A DNA stretch of 64,000 bases, from the NCBI RefSeq assembly GCF_041260155.1, contig NC_091945.1, positions 33,548,296-33,612,295 on the forward strand, read 5' to 3'. Every line of letters starts with the position of its first letter. The stretch's first letter is position 1. Both the position numbers and the translations under genes were made by a program. The notes below the pieces were generated by a model. It was given only the letters and a program-made list of their open reading frames with translations, ran no database searches and had not been told where the DNA came from. Source of the stretch: Ptychodera flava (taxonomy: Eukaryota; Hemichordata; Enteropneusta; Ptychoderidae). Positions 60,401 to 64,000 of the stretch are shown here, piece by piece.

Positions 60401-63400
60401 GGACGTTTATCTCTCATATACACATCTTGTAATTAATTAGTCAACACAACTAATTATGCTAATCCGTGGACTTATCAAGGGTTGGTCAACATTGCAAAAA
60501 TAGAGATGTAAATGAAATATGGAATATGGTACGTCCATTGTAAATTTCATCTCCATTTTTAAGCAAACTTTCACTTGAATAAAATTGATAAATCAAATTT
60601 CTGTGCCAACATTTGTAAACACATGAGGAAAAGTTATCAACAATTTACAAATACAAATTTTTTCCTGATTTGAAGATATCTGGATAACTGTATCTTTTGG
60701 AACCTTCAAATATGCGGAAGCTTTTCAGCCAGCAGTATCATAAAAGTGTTCAAACAATGAATGAAAATTTCACCATCATCTGCACAAGTCTGAGTCAGGT
60801 CATCCAAAGGGACTACTCATTCGTAAAATAAATATGAATTTTCCGACCAGTGATTCCAAAGAAGAAGTGAAAAGTTGATAATGTAGTTTGACAATTAACC
60901 ATTCTGATAAGCTCTACTTTACTGACAGCAGAAATAGCAAACCAATTGAAATAGCCATTCAATTTTACATACTGAAACACACAAATGCATACAGACCTAT
61001 TGAATATGTTGCCATGAAGCCAACACCAGTTCTCTGCGTATTAGATCGGAACATGACCCAGAGATTAGCCGACTGTGTGATGTTGGTTGGCGGGGTGTTT
61101 CCACAGTAACGGCCAATAAGATCACCATTCTGGCCATCAGTCCTCACTTCAACAAAGTCATTCTGACAATTCACAGCAGGTTCAATGTCAATCAGGCTAT
61201 AACGGGAAACAGAAAATCACCAAATCATAAATACTGTGGAACCATTAATTTAGTAAATGCCATGGGTACAAGATAATTATAACTGTAAAGGATATACCAT
61301 TGAAGTTGTTGGTCACCATGATGAGTACACGACATAGTTACCTTCATTTGTATACTAACTTAAAGGAAAAGGCCCTGGTCAGCAGCATTCACTTCTGATA
61401 ATTTTGATGATGTTGACTTTAGTTTTTTGTTCTACTACACCCCATTGCATGTTGAGGTATAGCGTTGAGCTTGTCAACCCAGCCTCTACGTATGTAGACT
61501 TCATTGTTATTGTACAGTAAAGAATTCTGGTCTTGACTAAAATTCAAATGTAAACAAATAGCATTGCATTTCACATGTAGAGACGTTGTATTGTGAAGCT
61601 GAATAGTTGGTGTTTCAAGCAGCTTTAGGGTCATGTTAGGTTGACAGCGATAATCTTGAAATTGACATCCTGATTATGGTAAAATGTGTGCCACGGGGAT
61701 CGATATCCACACTCAAATATTTTTACAATACTTTGCTGGTATACCACTTAAGTGGCTTCATTTTGAGGCTTGTAGAGTAACAGAAGCTTTCACTGGCTTG
61801 TTTTTATGAAAATCAAAACTTTTTTGTTTTTTGCTATAGAGTTAACATAGAAATGGCAGTCATTTTGCATTTCAAATATCAGTGAATTTTTGTTTTTAAC
61901 TGGACAGGTACTAAATTTACAGTGACCCAAGAATTTTATTTCTTCAATTTTTAAGAATGGTTGTAAGTTTCGTTTGGGAAAGTCTCAAAGATAAAGATCT
62001 GAATCTTTCACTTTTGAAGTTTGTACTGTGTACCTTTTAGTTAACCCTTTTCCTGCCAGACAGTAATAACTGTATCACTTCCCCATCAGCCAAGTCAGTA
62101 AAAAGTGGTATTGAGCGAAAACATGACGTATTTTCACCCACTTGGCTTGGTATAATGCATCTTTTGTCCAAAAAAATATCAACTTTACAGTATTATGTTT
62201 TCAGCAGCCTTCAAATGTGCAGTATTATGTTAAAATACATCATATGGAATACGTTGTGTTTCATTAATTTTAACCATCTTGACCTGGTGGTGAAATATGG
62301 ACTTGGCAGGAAAAGGGTTAATGATATATCTGATGACTAGTTTTCACTGGGCCAAATATCATTAATGAGCCTGAAACCACTGATCTGAACAAAGTTTTGT
62401 TGAAAATTTCACGATCAGGCAGGCATAGACTAACTTAAATCAATTTAAATTTCTGTGTTGTTTATGTATGGAAATACAAACAAAAGACTTTTAGTGTGAA
62501 AAACACATCATTTTGTGGGAAAGCCATTTCTTTTTGAATGGAAGGTCTCACCCCTACCAAAATTATAACTAATATGACAACAGTTACTGTACCTAAAGAC
62601 AAGGAGAACTCTGTTTCCAATAGATGGTGTGATGGTCCAGACGCACTCAATATCATTGGGATAATTATTGGGATACATGGGGCTGTTAAAGGCACCATTG
62701 GCAGAGACATAGTCACCTCCACAAACTGAAAAATAAAAGAAAGAATTGGACAGGTTCAGCAATGGTACAGAAAGGTAAAAAAAGTTTGGGGAGACAAAGC
62801 ACAAGCTAATTTGGTAGTAATGGTAAAAGACTGGATGTTTGTCCGATTTCTGTCTTCAAAATTTAAGCTTTCAAAGACAGGAAACTAGAAATCTTATTAG
62901 CAGGAATGGACAAGTGCTTTTAGTTCAAATTAAGCAGTTCTGCAGTCTAATCTAGCGAGTCTAATTTTCTAATTCTCCTCAAACTCTACTATTTCATTAC
63001 ATTCAAGGCAAGGCAGCTCCAACCATTTTGAGTGTACAGTACCACAGGAAAACATACCTGAAGTGGAAGTTGTGTATCTTGCAAAGAATCCACTCCTCTG
63101 TCTAGTGGCATCAGAGGTGAATGTTACGTAGAGAGCGTTACCCGTTGACGTAACAGTTGCCGGAATAAATTCGCCGCAGTAGCGACCAACTTCGGGAGCT
63201 TCGGGGTCGTTGCCGTCTCGTACGATGACGTAATCATGGAGGCATGCGTCATGTGCCTCAACATCAAAGTGGGTGAAAATCAAGGACACTTTGTCGGCTG
63301 AATGAAATGAAAACCATGGAAAGTAAATTACCAAACTCATGACAAAATATTGACATACATTAAATGTTTTGACCTGTCAAGACCTGCCAGTCAAATCCTG

Positions 63401-63781
63401 ATAAAGACTGCATTTTGAAAAACATTCCAAATTGCACTGAATAAGTTAAATACTTGCCAAATCTTAACTGCCATTGGTTCAGAAGGTGAATGGATTCATT
63501 TCAGACACGACGAGACAACTTTGATTGCTTAAGGAGACGGATGGATAAGTTTGGCACTTACCTCGACAACTTTGATTTGTTGAAGAAATTCATCAATTGT
63601 TTATTACTTGCACATGGCTACAATAAATCAATGAATGAATGAATGAATGGATGAATTGTATACTAACCTAGATTTGGAGATTCTATAATCCAAGTGCAAT
63701 TAGCCTGGGCATCATAGTTCTCAGGATAGTTGGAAGACTGAATTGACCCATCGATGGATGCGTCCAGACGTCCACCACAAC
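29635..63781 (-). CDS. CUBN: cubilin-like giant CUB-repeat protein, C-terminal 17 CUB domains, 34 exons (5' end outside window)
   Basis: The gene reads right to left. Thirty-four exons encode 17 consecutive CUB domains (6,023 bp, about 2,007 residues) and stop at TGA 29,637-29,635. Each CUB shows the family order CGG, S(P)xYPxxY, CxW, CxxDY, a xDG turn, CG, SSxN, FxSD, GFxxxY, and uses two exons. Every boundary between domains is a phase-1 intron. A run of CUBs with no other domain, no membrane helix and no anchor signal before the stop is the C-terminal layout of cubilin, the endocytic receptor for intrinsic factor-B12 and other ligands in absorptive epithelia, held at the membrane by amnionless. 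If numbering matches vertebrate cubilin (27 CUBs), these are CUB11-27, and the EGF repeats plus CUB1-10 lie beyond 64,000. Another secreted multi-CUB protein cannot be excluded. Most introns are 0.3-3.3 kb and carry many repeats. Confidence 0.83.
30628..30824 (-). mobile_element. ~200-220 bp MITE, family C
   Basis: The ends AACCCTTTTGAGTGC and GCACTCGAAGGGAA form terminal inverted repeats. The interior (CCAATGAAATGTGATGTCCA, GGTTCAAAATTATCAA, GCAGTAAAATTTTGG) is the reverse complement of the copy at 55,783-56,006. It lies in the intron between the last two CUB modules. Confidence 0.7.
30969..31062 (-). mobile_element. ~94 bp MITE, family B
   Basis: Runs from CACCCTGTTCACCCCAATTC, then AAACAGGTCCACAATCACTA and GGGATTGGGCCAAACAATG, to GTGAAAGGGTTAC. 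Same orientation as the copy at 27,287. Confidence 0.65.
31417..33710 (-). CDS. CUB module 16 (presumed CUB26), divergent core motifs
   Basis: Exons 33529-33710 and 31417-31594; the inner intron is phase 0, 1.9 kb long, and holds a hAT-like element and a tRNA-like stretch. The opening [11 protein letters not shown] lacks CGG, the conserved CxW is CNTT, and the last cysteine is KLCNS, without the G. All four cysteines remain (GCT, ECN, DCNYDF, LCN), as do the calcium acids (FEME, YDF, FKTD). Confidence 0.82.
31703..31840 (+). repeat. SINE tail fragment (V-domain-like)
   Basis: TATGCCCTTGAGCATGGCAC, CTTTACTTATCATTGCTCAG and GATGGGTACCTCTTCCTGTA follow the 'TGCCCTTGAGCAAGGCAC...CTCAGT...ATGGGTACC' block shared by the 3' parts of many aquatic-animal SINEs. 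The tRNA-like head is not evident. Confidence 0.55.
32192..32802. mobile_element. ~611 bp hAT-like non-autonomous element
   Basis: The left end CAGTGTTTGAAACTCATGC and, in reverse complement, the right end CAGTGCCAGCGTTCGAAATT continue into shared CGCTA..GGCC words. CAGTG termini and long imperfect terminal repeats suit a hAT-type MITE. An 8 bp target duplication was not evident. It lies in the inner intron of CUB module 16. Confidence 0.5.
33421..33505 (-). repeat. tRNA-like stretch (SINE head or pseudo-tRNA)
   Basis: On the minus strand GTAGTGGCCGACTGGTTTG resembles an A box and GGGGGTTCGAATCCCG is a perfect B box, ~50 bp apart, as in Ser/Leu tRNAs with a long variable arm. The acceptor stem does not pair and no 7-base anticodon loop forms, so it is not a working tRNA. 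It starts about 24 bp downstream of the donor of the first exon of CUB module 16. Confidence 0.55.
34466..35139 (-). CDS. CUB module 15 (presumed CUB25)
   Basis: Exons 34931-35139 and 34466-34607; the inner intron is phase 0, placed late (after RDSPM). Cysteines CGG, RCRW, DCENDF, KYCGS. The calcium Glu is Gln (INIQ). The xDG turn is altered and the spacing to the last cysteine is short ([11 protein letters not shown]). Confidence 0.83.
35829..36428 (-). CDS. CUB module 14 (presumed CUB24)
   Basis: Exons 36226-36428 and 35829-35991; the inner intron is phase 0 and only 234 bp. A short GPTH linker precedes CGG. The SxNYP loop is replaced by an acidic [11 protein letters not shown] segment, and CxW is DCVY. 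Cysteines 3 and 4 are DCINDY and RFCGN. The first calcium ligand is Gln (FDIQ). Confidence 0.83.
36772..36842 (+). mobile_element. MITE family B, truncated
   Basis: TTTAACCCAAACTCATTGTT, TTGTTGACCTGTTTACAGG and GGTGAGCGGGTTAG are the central and right parts of family B. The left terminus is missing. It lies in the intron between CUB modules 13 and 14. Confidence 0.55.
37250..37469 (+). mobile_element. MITE family A, internally deleted
   Basis: It starts near AACATGCCTGGAAAG, keeps ACTTTCCTTAATGAAACTTT and GCAAATTTTGGTACTGGAGA, loses the middle, and ends AAGGTGCATTCTACCTT. It lies in the intron downstream of CUB module 13. Confidence 0.65.
37585..39613 (-). CDS. CUB module 13 (presumed CUB23)
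   Basis: Exons 39487-39613 and 37585-37805; the inner intron is phase 2, placed early (after KIVELK), so exon 1 is 127 bp. Cysteines CGG, NCTW, ECRFDY, LCGDQ. Calcium acids are present (GIE, FDY, FISD). The intron holds a non-LTR retrotransposon fragment and a family B element. Confidence 0.85.
37970..38156. repeat. interspersed 'CAAGGACTTTC' repeat, copy 1
   Basis: The words GGACTTTCAAGGACTCAATG, TCTCAAGGACTTTTCTGGTG and ACTTTCCAGGAGCATGCGGA recur in similar order at 39,880-40,130. It lies in the inner intron of CUB module 13. Confidence 0.45.
38415..38790 (+). pseudogene. non-LTR retrotransposon (LINE) 3' fragment
   Basis: In shifting frames it reads [20 protein letters not shown], then [20 protein letters not shown] with MYND after it. 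The CxxC...ED.xHFxxxCPxY pattern is the zinc-knuckle-like region downstream of the reverse transcriptase in several LINE clades. Stops and frameshifts show it is dead. It is antisense to the cubilin-like gene, within an intron. Confidence 0.65.
38822..38918 (+). mobile_element. ~94 bp MITE, family B, best-preserved copy
   Basis: The ends TTAACCCTTTCACCACCA and GGGGGTGAAAGGGTT form 12-13 bp terminal inverted repeats. An inner palindrome is GGATTGTCCCAAATCCA, and GGACCTGTATACAGGGAA marks the right half. It lies in the inner intron of CUB module 13. Confidence 0.75.
39880..40135. repeat. interspersed 'CAAGGACTTTC' repeat, copy 2
   Basis: ACTTTCAAGGACTACTCATC, TTCAAGGACCGTTTTTGGTC and ATCAAGGACTTCCAAGGACT parallel the copy at 37,970-38,156. 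It lies between CUB modules 12 and 13. Confidence 0.45.
40386..41441 (-). CDS. CUB module 12 (presumed CUB22)
   Basis: Exons 41286-41441 and 40386-40571; the inner intron is phase 1 after FNLE. It opens [10 protein letters not shown] (A for the second G), and the CxW position is DCGY. Cysteines 3 and 4 are LCNYDY and LCGSE. Calcium acids are complete (NLE, YDY, FHSD). Confidence 0.83.
40680..40985. repeat. tandem and inverted 'TTGACCTGTAAAGAAA' repeat
   Basis: TTGACCTGTAAAGAAA or its complement occurs several times, alternating with CCTGGACCATGCT and ATGTAATGAAAG, at a period of about 110 bp with the first part inverted. It lies in the inner intron of CUB module 12, upstream of the exon at 40,386-40,571. 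Confidence 0.65.
42329..44646 (-). CDS. CUB module 11 (presumed CUB21)
   Basis: Exons 44462-44646 and 42329-42485; the inner intron is phase 0 and 2.0 kb long. Four cysteines (CGG, ECVW, GCNADY, KYCGT). The first calcium ligand is Asn (FNIN), so metal binding is doubtful. The donor lies about 30 bp from the end of a full inverted-repeat element at 44,094-44,431. Confidence 0.85.
42765..43130 (+). mobile_element. MITE family A, diverged full-length copy
   Basis: AAGGTAATACCGTACACTCC, ACTTTTGCTCAAACTTTCCT, AAATTCAAAATGGCCACCAT and CCTAGAGCTTTATAATACG follow the 20,157 element; the right terminus is decayed. It lies in the inner intron of CUB module 11. Confidence 0.7.
44094..44431. mobile_element. 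~338 bp MITE, family D, full-length copy with long terminal inverted repeats
   Basis: The left end GGCCCAGTAATGCTAACTTT then TGATGATTTTTT pairs with the right end, whose reverse complement reads GGGCCAGTAATGCTAACTTT then TGATGATTTTTT. Arms of about 40-50 bp are nearly identical. A second, inner inverted pair is TTCAGCTTGTCAGC and GTTGACAAGCTAAAT. Partial copies lie at 7,945, 9,318, 15,186 and 61,366. Confidence 0.8.
44864..44957 (+). mobile_element. ~94 bp MITE, family B
   Basis: TTAACCCTTTCACGACCATG, GTTTAGCCCAAACCATTG and GTAGACCTGTTTACAAGAAA are followed by a decayed right end (GGGGGCAGAGAGCTT). It lies in the intron between CUB modules 10 and 11. Confidence 0.65.
45289..46056 (-). CDS. 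CUB module 10 (presumed CUB20), shifted inner intron
   Basis: Exons 45935-46056 and 45289-45523. The inner intron is phase 0 but lies about 20 residues earlier than in most modules (after EGSVIT), so exon 1 is only 122 bp. Cysteines CGG, RCAW, SCRFDY, PWCGN. The last one sits in a longer loop (SGENPWCGN). Calcium acids are complete (FDIE, FDY, FRTD). Confidence 0.85.
45775..45860 (-). mobile_element. MITE family A fragment
   Basis: CCCTAATTTTTATTCTTGAT, ATGAAAGAGAGTTG and AAAGTTTCCTTAA match, in reverse complement, the left third of family A. It lies in the inner intron of CUB module 10. Confidence 0.45.
46400..47390 (-). CDS. CUB module 9 (presumed CUB19)
   Basis: Exons 47181-47390 and 46400-46549; the inner intron is phase 1, placed after EIRM. 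Cysteines ACGG, ECTW, TCAYDY, RYCGN. Calcium acids E-D-D are present (FDLE, YDY, FRTD). Sequons NYT and NSS are present. A ~50 bp minisatellite sits in the intron just upstream. Confidence 0.85.
47455..47805. repeat. ~50 bp minisatellite, about 7 units
   Basis: The unit reads roughly CAATATTCATCTAAACCATC, TACTGTGTCAATG, ATTGTCCCYTTACATG. The first four units (anchors near 47,480, 47,529, 47,578, 47,627) are close copies and later ones decay. It lies in the intron between CUB modules 8 and 9. Confidence 0.8.
48031..49158 (-). CDS. CUB module 8 (presumed CUB18)
   Basis: Exons 48977-49158 and 48031-48199; the inner intron is phase 0. Four cysteines (CGG, QCDW, TCHYDY, RFCGH) and the full calcium set (MELE, YDY, FITD). 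The xDG turn is replaced by FNGIDD. It ends [12 protein letters not shown]. Confidence 0.85.
49440..53058 (-). CDS. CUB module 7 (presumed CUB17), calcium ligands degenerate
   Basis: Exons 52843-53058 and 49440-49580; the inner intron is phase 1 and, at 3.26 kb, the largest here, holding the tandem array and SINE. Cysteines are SCGG, ECNW, SCTGDH, TYCGN. Calcium acids are lost at two of three sites (SFSLV, FKTN). A sequon NAT lies in the ESNATHPG turn. Confidence 0.83.
49845..50085 (+). repeat. interspersed 'TATAGCGCACATATCCAC' repeat
   Basis: It begins after an (ATA)n stretch with TTATATAGCGCACATATCCA, then GATCAAGGCGCTTCACAATT, and later GGTACCCATCACTCCTGGGT. The word order is that of a common invertebrate interspersed element; its class is not certain. 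It lies in the inner intron of CUB module 7. Confidence 0.55.
50420..51740. repeat. ~150 bp tandem array, about 8 units
   Basis: The unit carries TTTGTGCCAAGTTTGA, AGGATGTCTGAGTTATGGT, AAAGACATGAAAAATCGCAA, AAAATGGCCGCC and GCCCATATTGGATC, with anchors near 50816, 50968, 51119, 51270, 51418, 51568 and 51717. The left units are more diverged and one has a 30 bp internal duplication. Divergence falls to the right, toward the microsatellite. A long antisense frame across it is a by-product. It lies in the inner intron of CUB module 7. Confidence 0.85.
51767..51834 (+). repeat. (GGAC)n microsatellite
   Basis: About 15 nearly perfect GGAC units join the 150 bp array to the hairpin and SINE that follow. 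On the minus strand it forms the (GTCC)n 3' tail of that SINE. Confidence 0.95.
51835..51990 (-). mobile_element. tRNA-derived SINE with conserved hairpin tail
   Basis: Reading the minus strand from 51,990: GGCCAGTGGCTAGAGCAGTG (A box), GGTGAGTTCGAGCCCCGG (B box), then TGTGTCCTTGGGCAAGCACT (V-domain-like core), a short palindrome at 51,848-51,876 (arms AGTCCCCG and CGGGGACT), and the GTCC repeat tail. The order head, core, hairpin, simple repeat is that of a tRNA-derived SINE. Confidence 0.75.
53468..54324 (-). CDS. CUB module 6 (presumed CUB16)
   Basis: Exons 54153-54324 and 53468-53646; the inner intron is phase 2 and splits the codon before GCAYDY. Four cysteines (CGG, ECEW, GCAYDY, LCGN). 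All three calcium acids are present (FEME, YDY, FRSD). The opening loop is extended by a few residues (TLTDANPSG). Confidence 0.85.
54531..54883 (+). mobile_element. MITE family A, full-length copy
   Basis: AAGGTAGTATGCCCTCAGAA to GAGTGCGTTCTACCTT, 353 bp, closely parallel to the copy at 20,157 including AGAGCTTTAAAATGAACCCT. TTAA follows the right end, while the left border is GTAAGG. It lies in the intron between CUB modules 5 and 6. Confidence 0.8.
55586..56457 (-). CDS. CUB module 5 (presumed CUB15)
   Basis: Exons 56270-56457 and 55586-55751; the inner intron is phase 0. Four cysteines in standard places (VCGG, DCSW, GCTTDY, KYCGS). The first calcium ligand is Asp (IFDID) where Glu is usual; the other two acids are present (TTDY, FVTD). 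A MITE of family C lies just upstream of the second exon. Confidence 0.85.
55783..56006 (+). mobile_element. ~224 bp MITE, family C
   Basis: Ends TTAACCCTTTGAGTGCTG and GTGGTGCTCAAAGGGTC. The interior GGACCAAATGGACATCACAT and TTTCATTGGTTACAG is the reverse complement of the 30,628 copy. It lies in the inner intron of CUB module 5. Confidence 0.7.
57123..57987 (-). CDS. CUB module 4 (presumed CUB14), unusual cysteine context
   Basis: Exons 57787-57987 and 57123-57269; the inner intron is phase 1. It opens [13 protein letters not shown] in place of CGG. Cysteine 2 is LNCLW, 3 is TCAFDG, and 4 is TYCSVQ, with S in place of the near-invariant G after the last cysteine. Calcium ligands E (LNTE), D and D (FFSD) are present. 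It ends FSATYQEG. Confidence 0.83.
58556..59909 (-). CDS. CUB module 3 (presumed CUB13), lacks the first disulfide pair
   Basis: Exons 59728-59909 and 58556-58751; the inner intron is phase 0. The opening reads [20 protein letters not shown] with no CGG, and the second cysteine site is aspartate (ALDVDWTI). So cysteines 1 and 2 are both lost, while 3 and 4 (PPCRYDY, QLCGSE) remain. E-D-D calcium ligands are intact (AFAVE, RYDY, FHTD). A Pro/Ser linker ([10 protein letters not shown]) joins it to the next domain, making this the longest module (378 bp). Confidence 0.85.
58921..58963 (-). mobile_element. MITE family B, partial
   Basis: GATAAAATGGCTTGGGCTAA then ACTACGATGGCGGGAGGGTT is the terminal half of family B. 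It lies in the inner intron of CUB module 3. Confidence 0.45.
59352..59640 (-). other. intronic open frame of unknown nature
   Basis: A minus-strand frame of about 85 codons starts after an in-frame TAA near 59,633, with ATGs at 59,577-59,579 and just after. It has a balanced composition ([39 protein letters not shown]) unlike nearby AT-driven frames. It lies in the inner intron of CUB module 3 on the same strand. I do not recognise the family. It could be a small exon, a retrocopy fragment or chance. Confidence 0.25.
60997..62725 (-). CDS. CUB module 2 (presumed CUB12)
   Basis: Exons 62593-62725 and 60997-61196; the inner intron is phase 2 and 1.4 kb long. Four cysteines (VCGG, ECVW, NCQNDF, RYCGN). 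The third calcium ligand is replaced: MFRSN in place of FxSD. The aromatic after CxxD is F. Sequons NIT and, at the GNTPPT turn, proline-rich text give possible surface glycans. Confidence 0.83.
61366..61630. mobile_element. MITE family D, diverged copy
   Basis: AAGGCCCTGGTCAGCAGCAT, GTTGAGCTTGTCAACCCAGC, TTCTGGTCTTGACTAAAATT and GTGAAGCTGAATAGTTGGTG keep the order of the 44,094 element. It lies in the inner intron of CUB module 2. Confidence 0.55.
61685..62040 (-). mobile_element. MITE family A, diverged minus-orientation copy
   Basis: CACACTCAAATATTTTTACA, CTTCATTTTGAGGCTTGTAG, TTTTTGCTATAGAGTTAAC and ATCTTTCACTTTTGAAG follow the reverse complement of the 20,157 element. It lies in the inner intron of CUB module 2. 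Confidence 0.55.
63058..63781 (-). CDS. CUB module 1 (presumed CUB11)
   Basis: Exons 63668-63781 and 63058-63297; the inner intron is phase 1. [11 protein letters not shown] opens the domain. All four cysteines are present (CGG, NCTW, ACLHDY, RYCGEF). The calcium-site acids E (HFDVE), D (HDY) and D (TSD) are all there, so it is likely a calcium-binding CUB. It ends [12 protein letters not shown]. Confidence 0.85.
63630..63656 (+). repeat. (AATG)n microsatellite
   Basis: About six AATG units lie in the inner intron of CUB module 1, near the donor at 63,667. Confidence 0.8.
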
Positions 63782-64000
63782 CTTTGTAAGTTTACATAAA
63801 AAAACAGGGAAACAGGAGTAAGAGGTACAATCACAAATGTTATAAGATGACCCTTGGCGGTCGTAGTTTTTCTAAAAAAATTTGCCCCAATGTCACTTTG
63901 GCATAAGTGAAGAATGCTAGGCACATGCCGAGCTGTAGTACAATATAACATGAACTTAGGGGGTATGTTTGTATTTATTCATCATCAAAGGCACCCTAAG
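63782..64000 (-). other. intron of the cubilin-like gene upstream of CUB module 1
   Basis: The acceptor (ACAAAG before GTTGTGGTGG) ends this intron at 63,782. No further exon lies before the window edge. The previous exon must end in phase 1. Confidence 0.6.

Overview
The window is animal nuclear DNA: AT-rich, with long introns bounded by GT...AG, and dense short inverted-repeat elements. A Merlin-type transposase relic, V-domain-like SINE tails, a flagellar C2CD6-like gene, an SPO16-like gene and a cubilin-like CUB gene together suggest a marine invertebrate, most likely a deuterostome (hemichordate, echinoderm or amphioxus grade). The species cannot be fixed from sequence alone.

Layout. 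Bases 1-6.9 kb hold no intact gene. They contain decayed mobile DNA: a gag-like fragment, a Merlin/ISXO2-type transposase pseudogene, a PC4-like domain remnant, a near-perfect 60-bp-arm palindrome and a ~1 kb element with terminal inverted repeats. At 6,975-18,118 (+) a 12-exon gene encodes a 441-residue C2-domain protein that I match to C2CD6/ALS2CR11 (CatSper-tau, a sperm flagellum protein). At 20,630-24,579 (+) a five-exon gene encodes a ~196-residue homologue of the meiotic crossover factor SPO16 (C1orf146). An AT-rich gap of ~5 kb follows. From 29,635 to 63,781 on the minus strand lies the 3' part of a giant CUB-repeat gene: 34 exons and 17 consecutive CUB domains (~2,007 residues), ending in a stop codon with no membrane segment, as in cubilin. 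Its 5' part lies beyond the right edge.

Every exon junction in the three gene models keeps the reading frame. In the cubilin-like gene all boundaries between domains are phase 1, so each CUB is a symmetric two-exon module. The intron inside each module varies in position and phase.

The two plus-strand genes are both germline genes and lie head to tail about 2.5 kb apart. The SPO16-like gene and the cubilin-like gene converge. Introns and spacers carry several families of short non-autonomous inverted-repeat elements with many copies in this one window, a ~1 kb complex palindromic satellite, a ~150-bp tandem array next to a tRNA-derived SINE, and smaller tandem arrays. The gene identifications rest on residue patterns read by eye and on memory of the families. 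No database search was possible.
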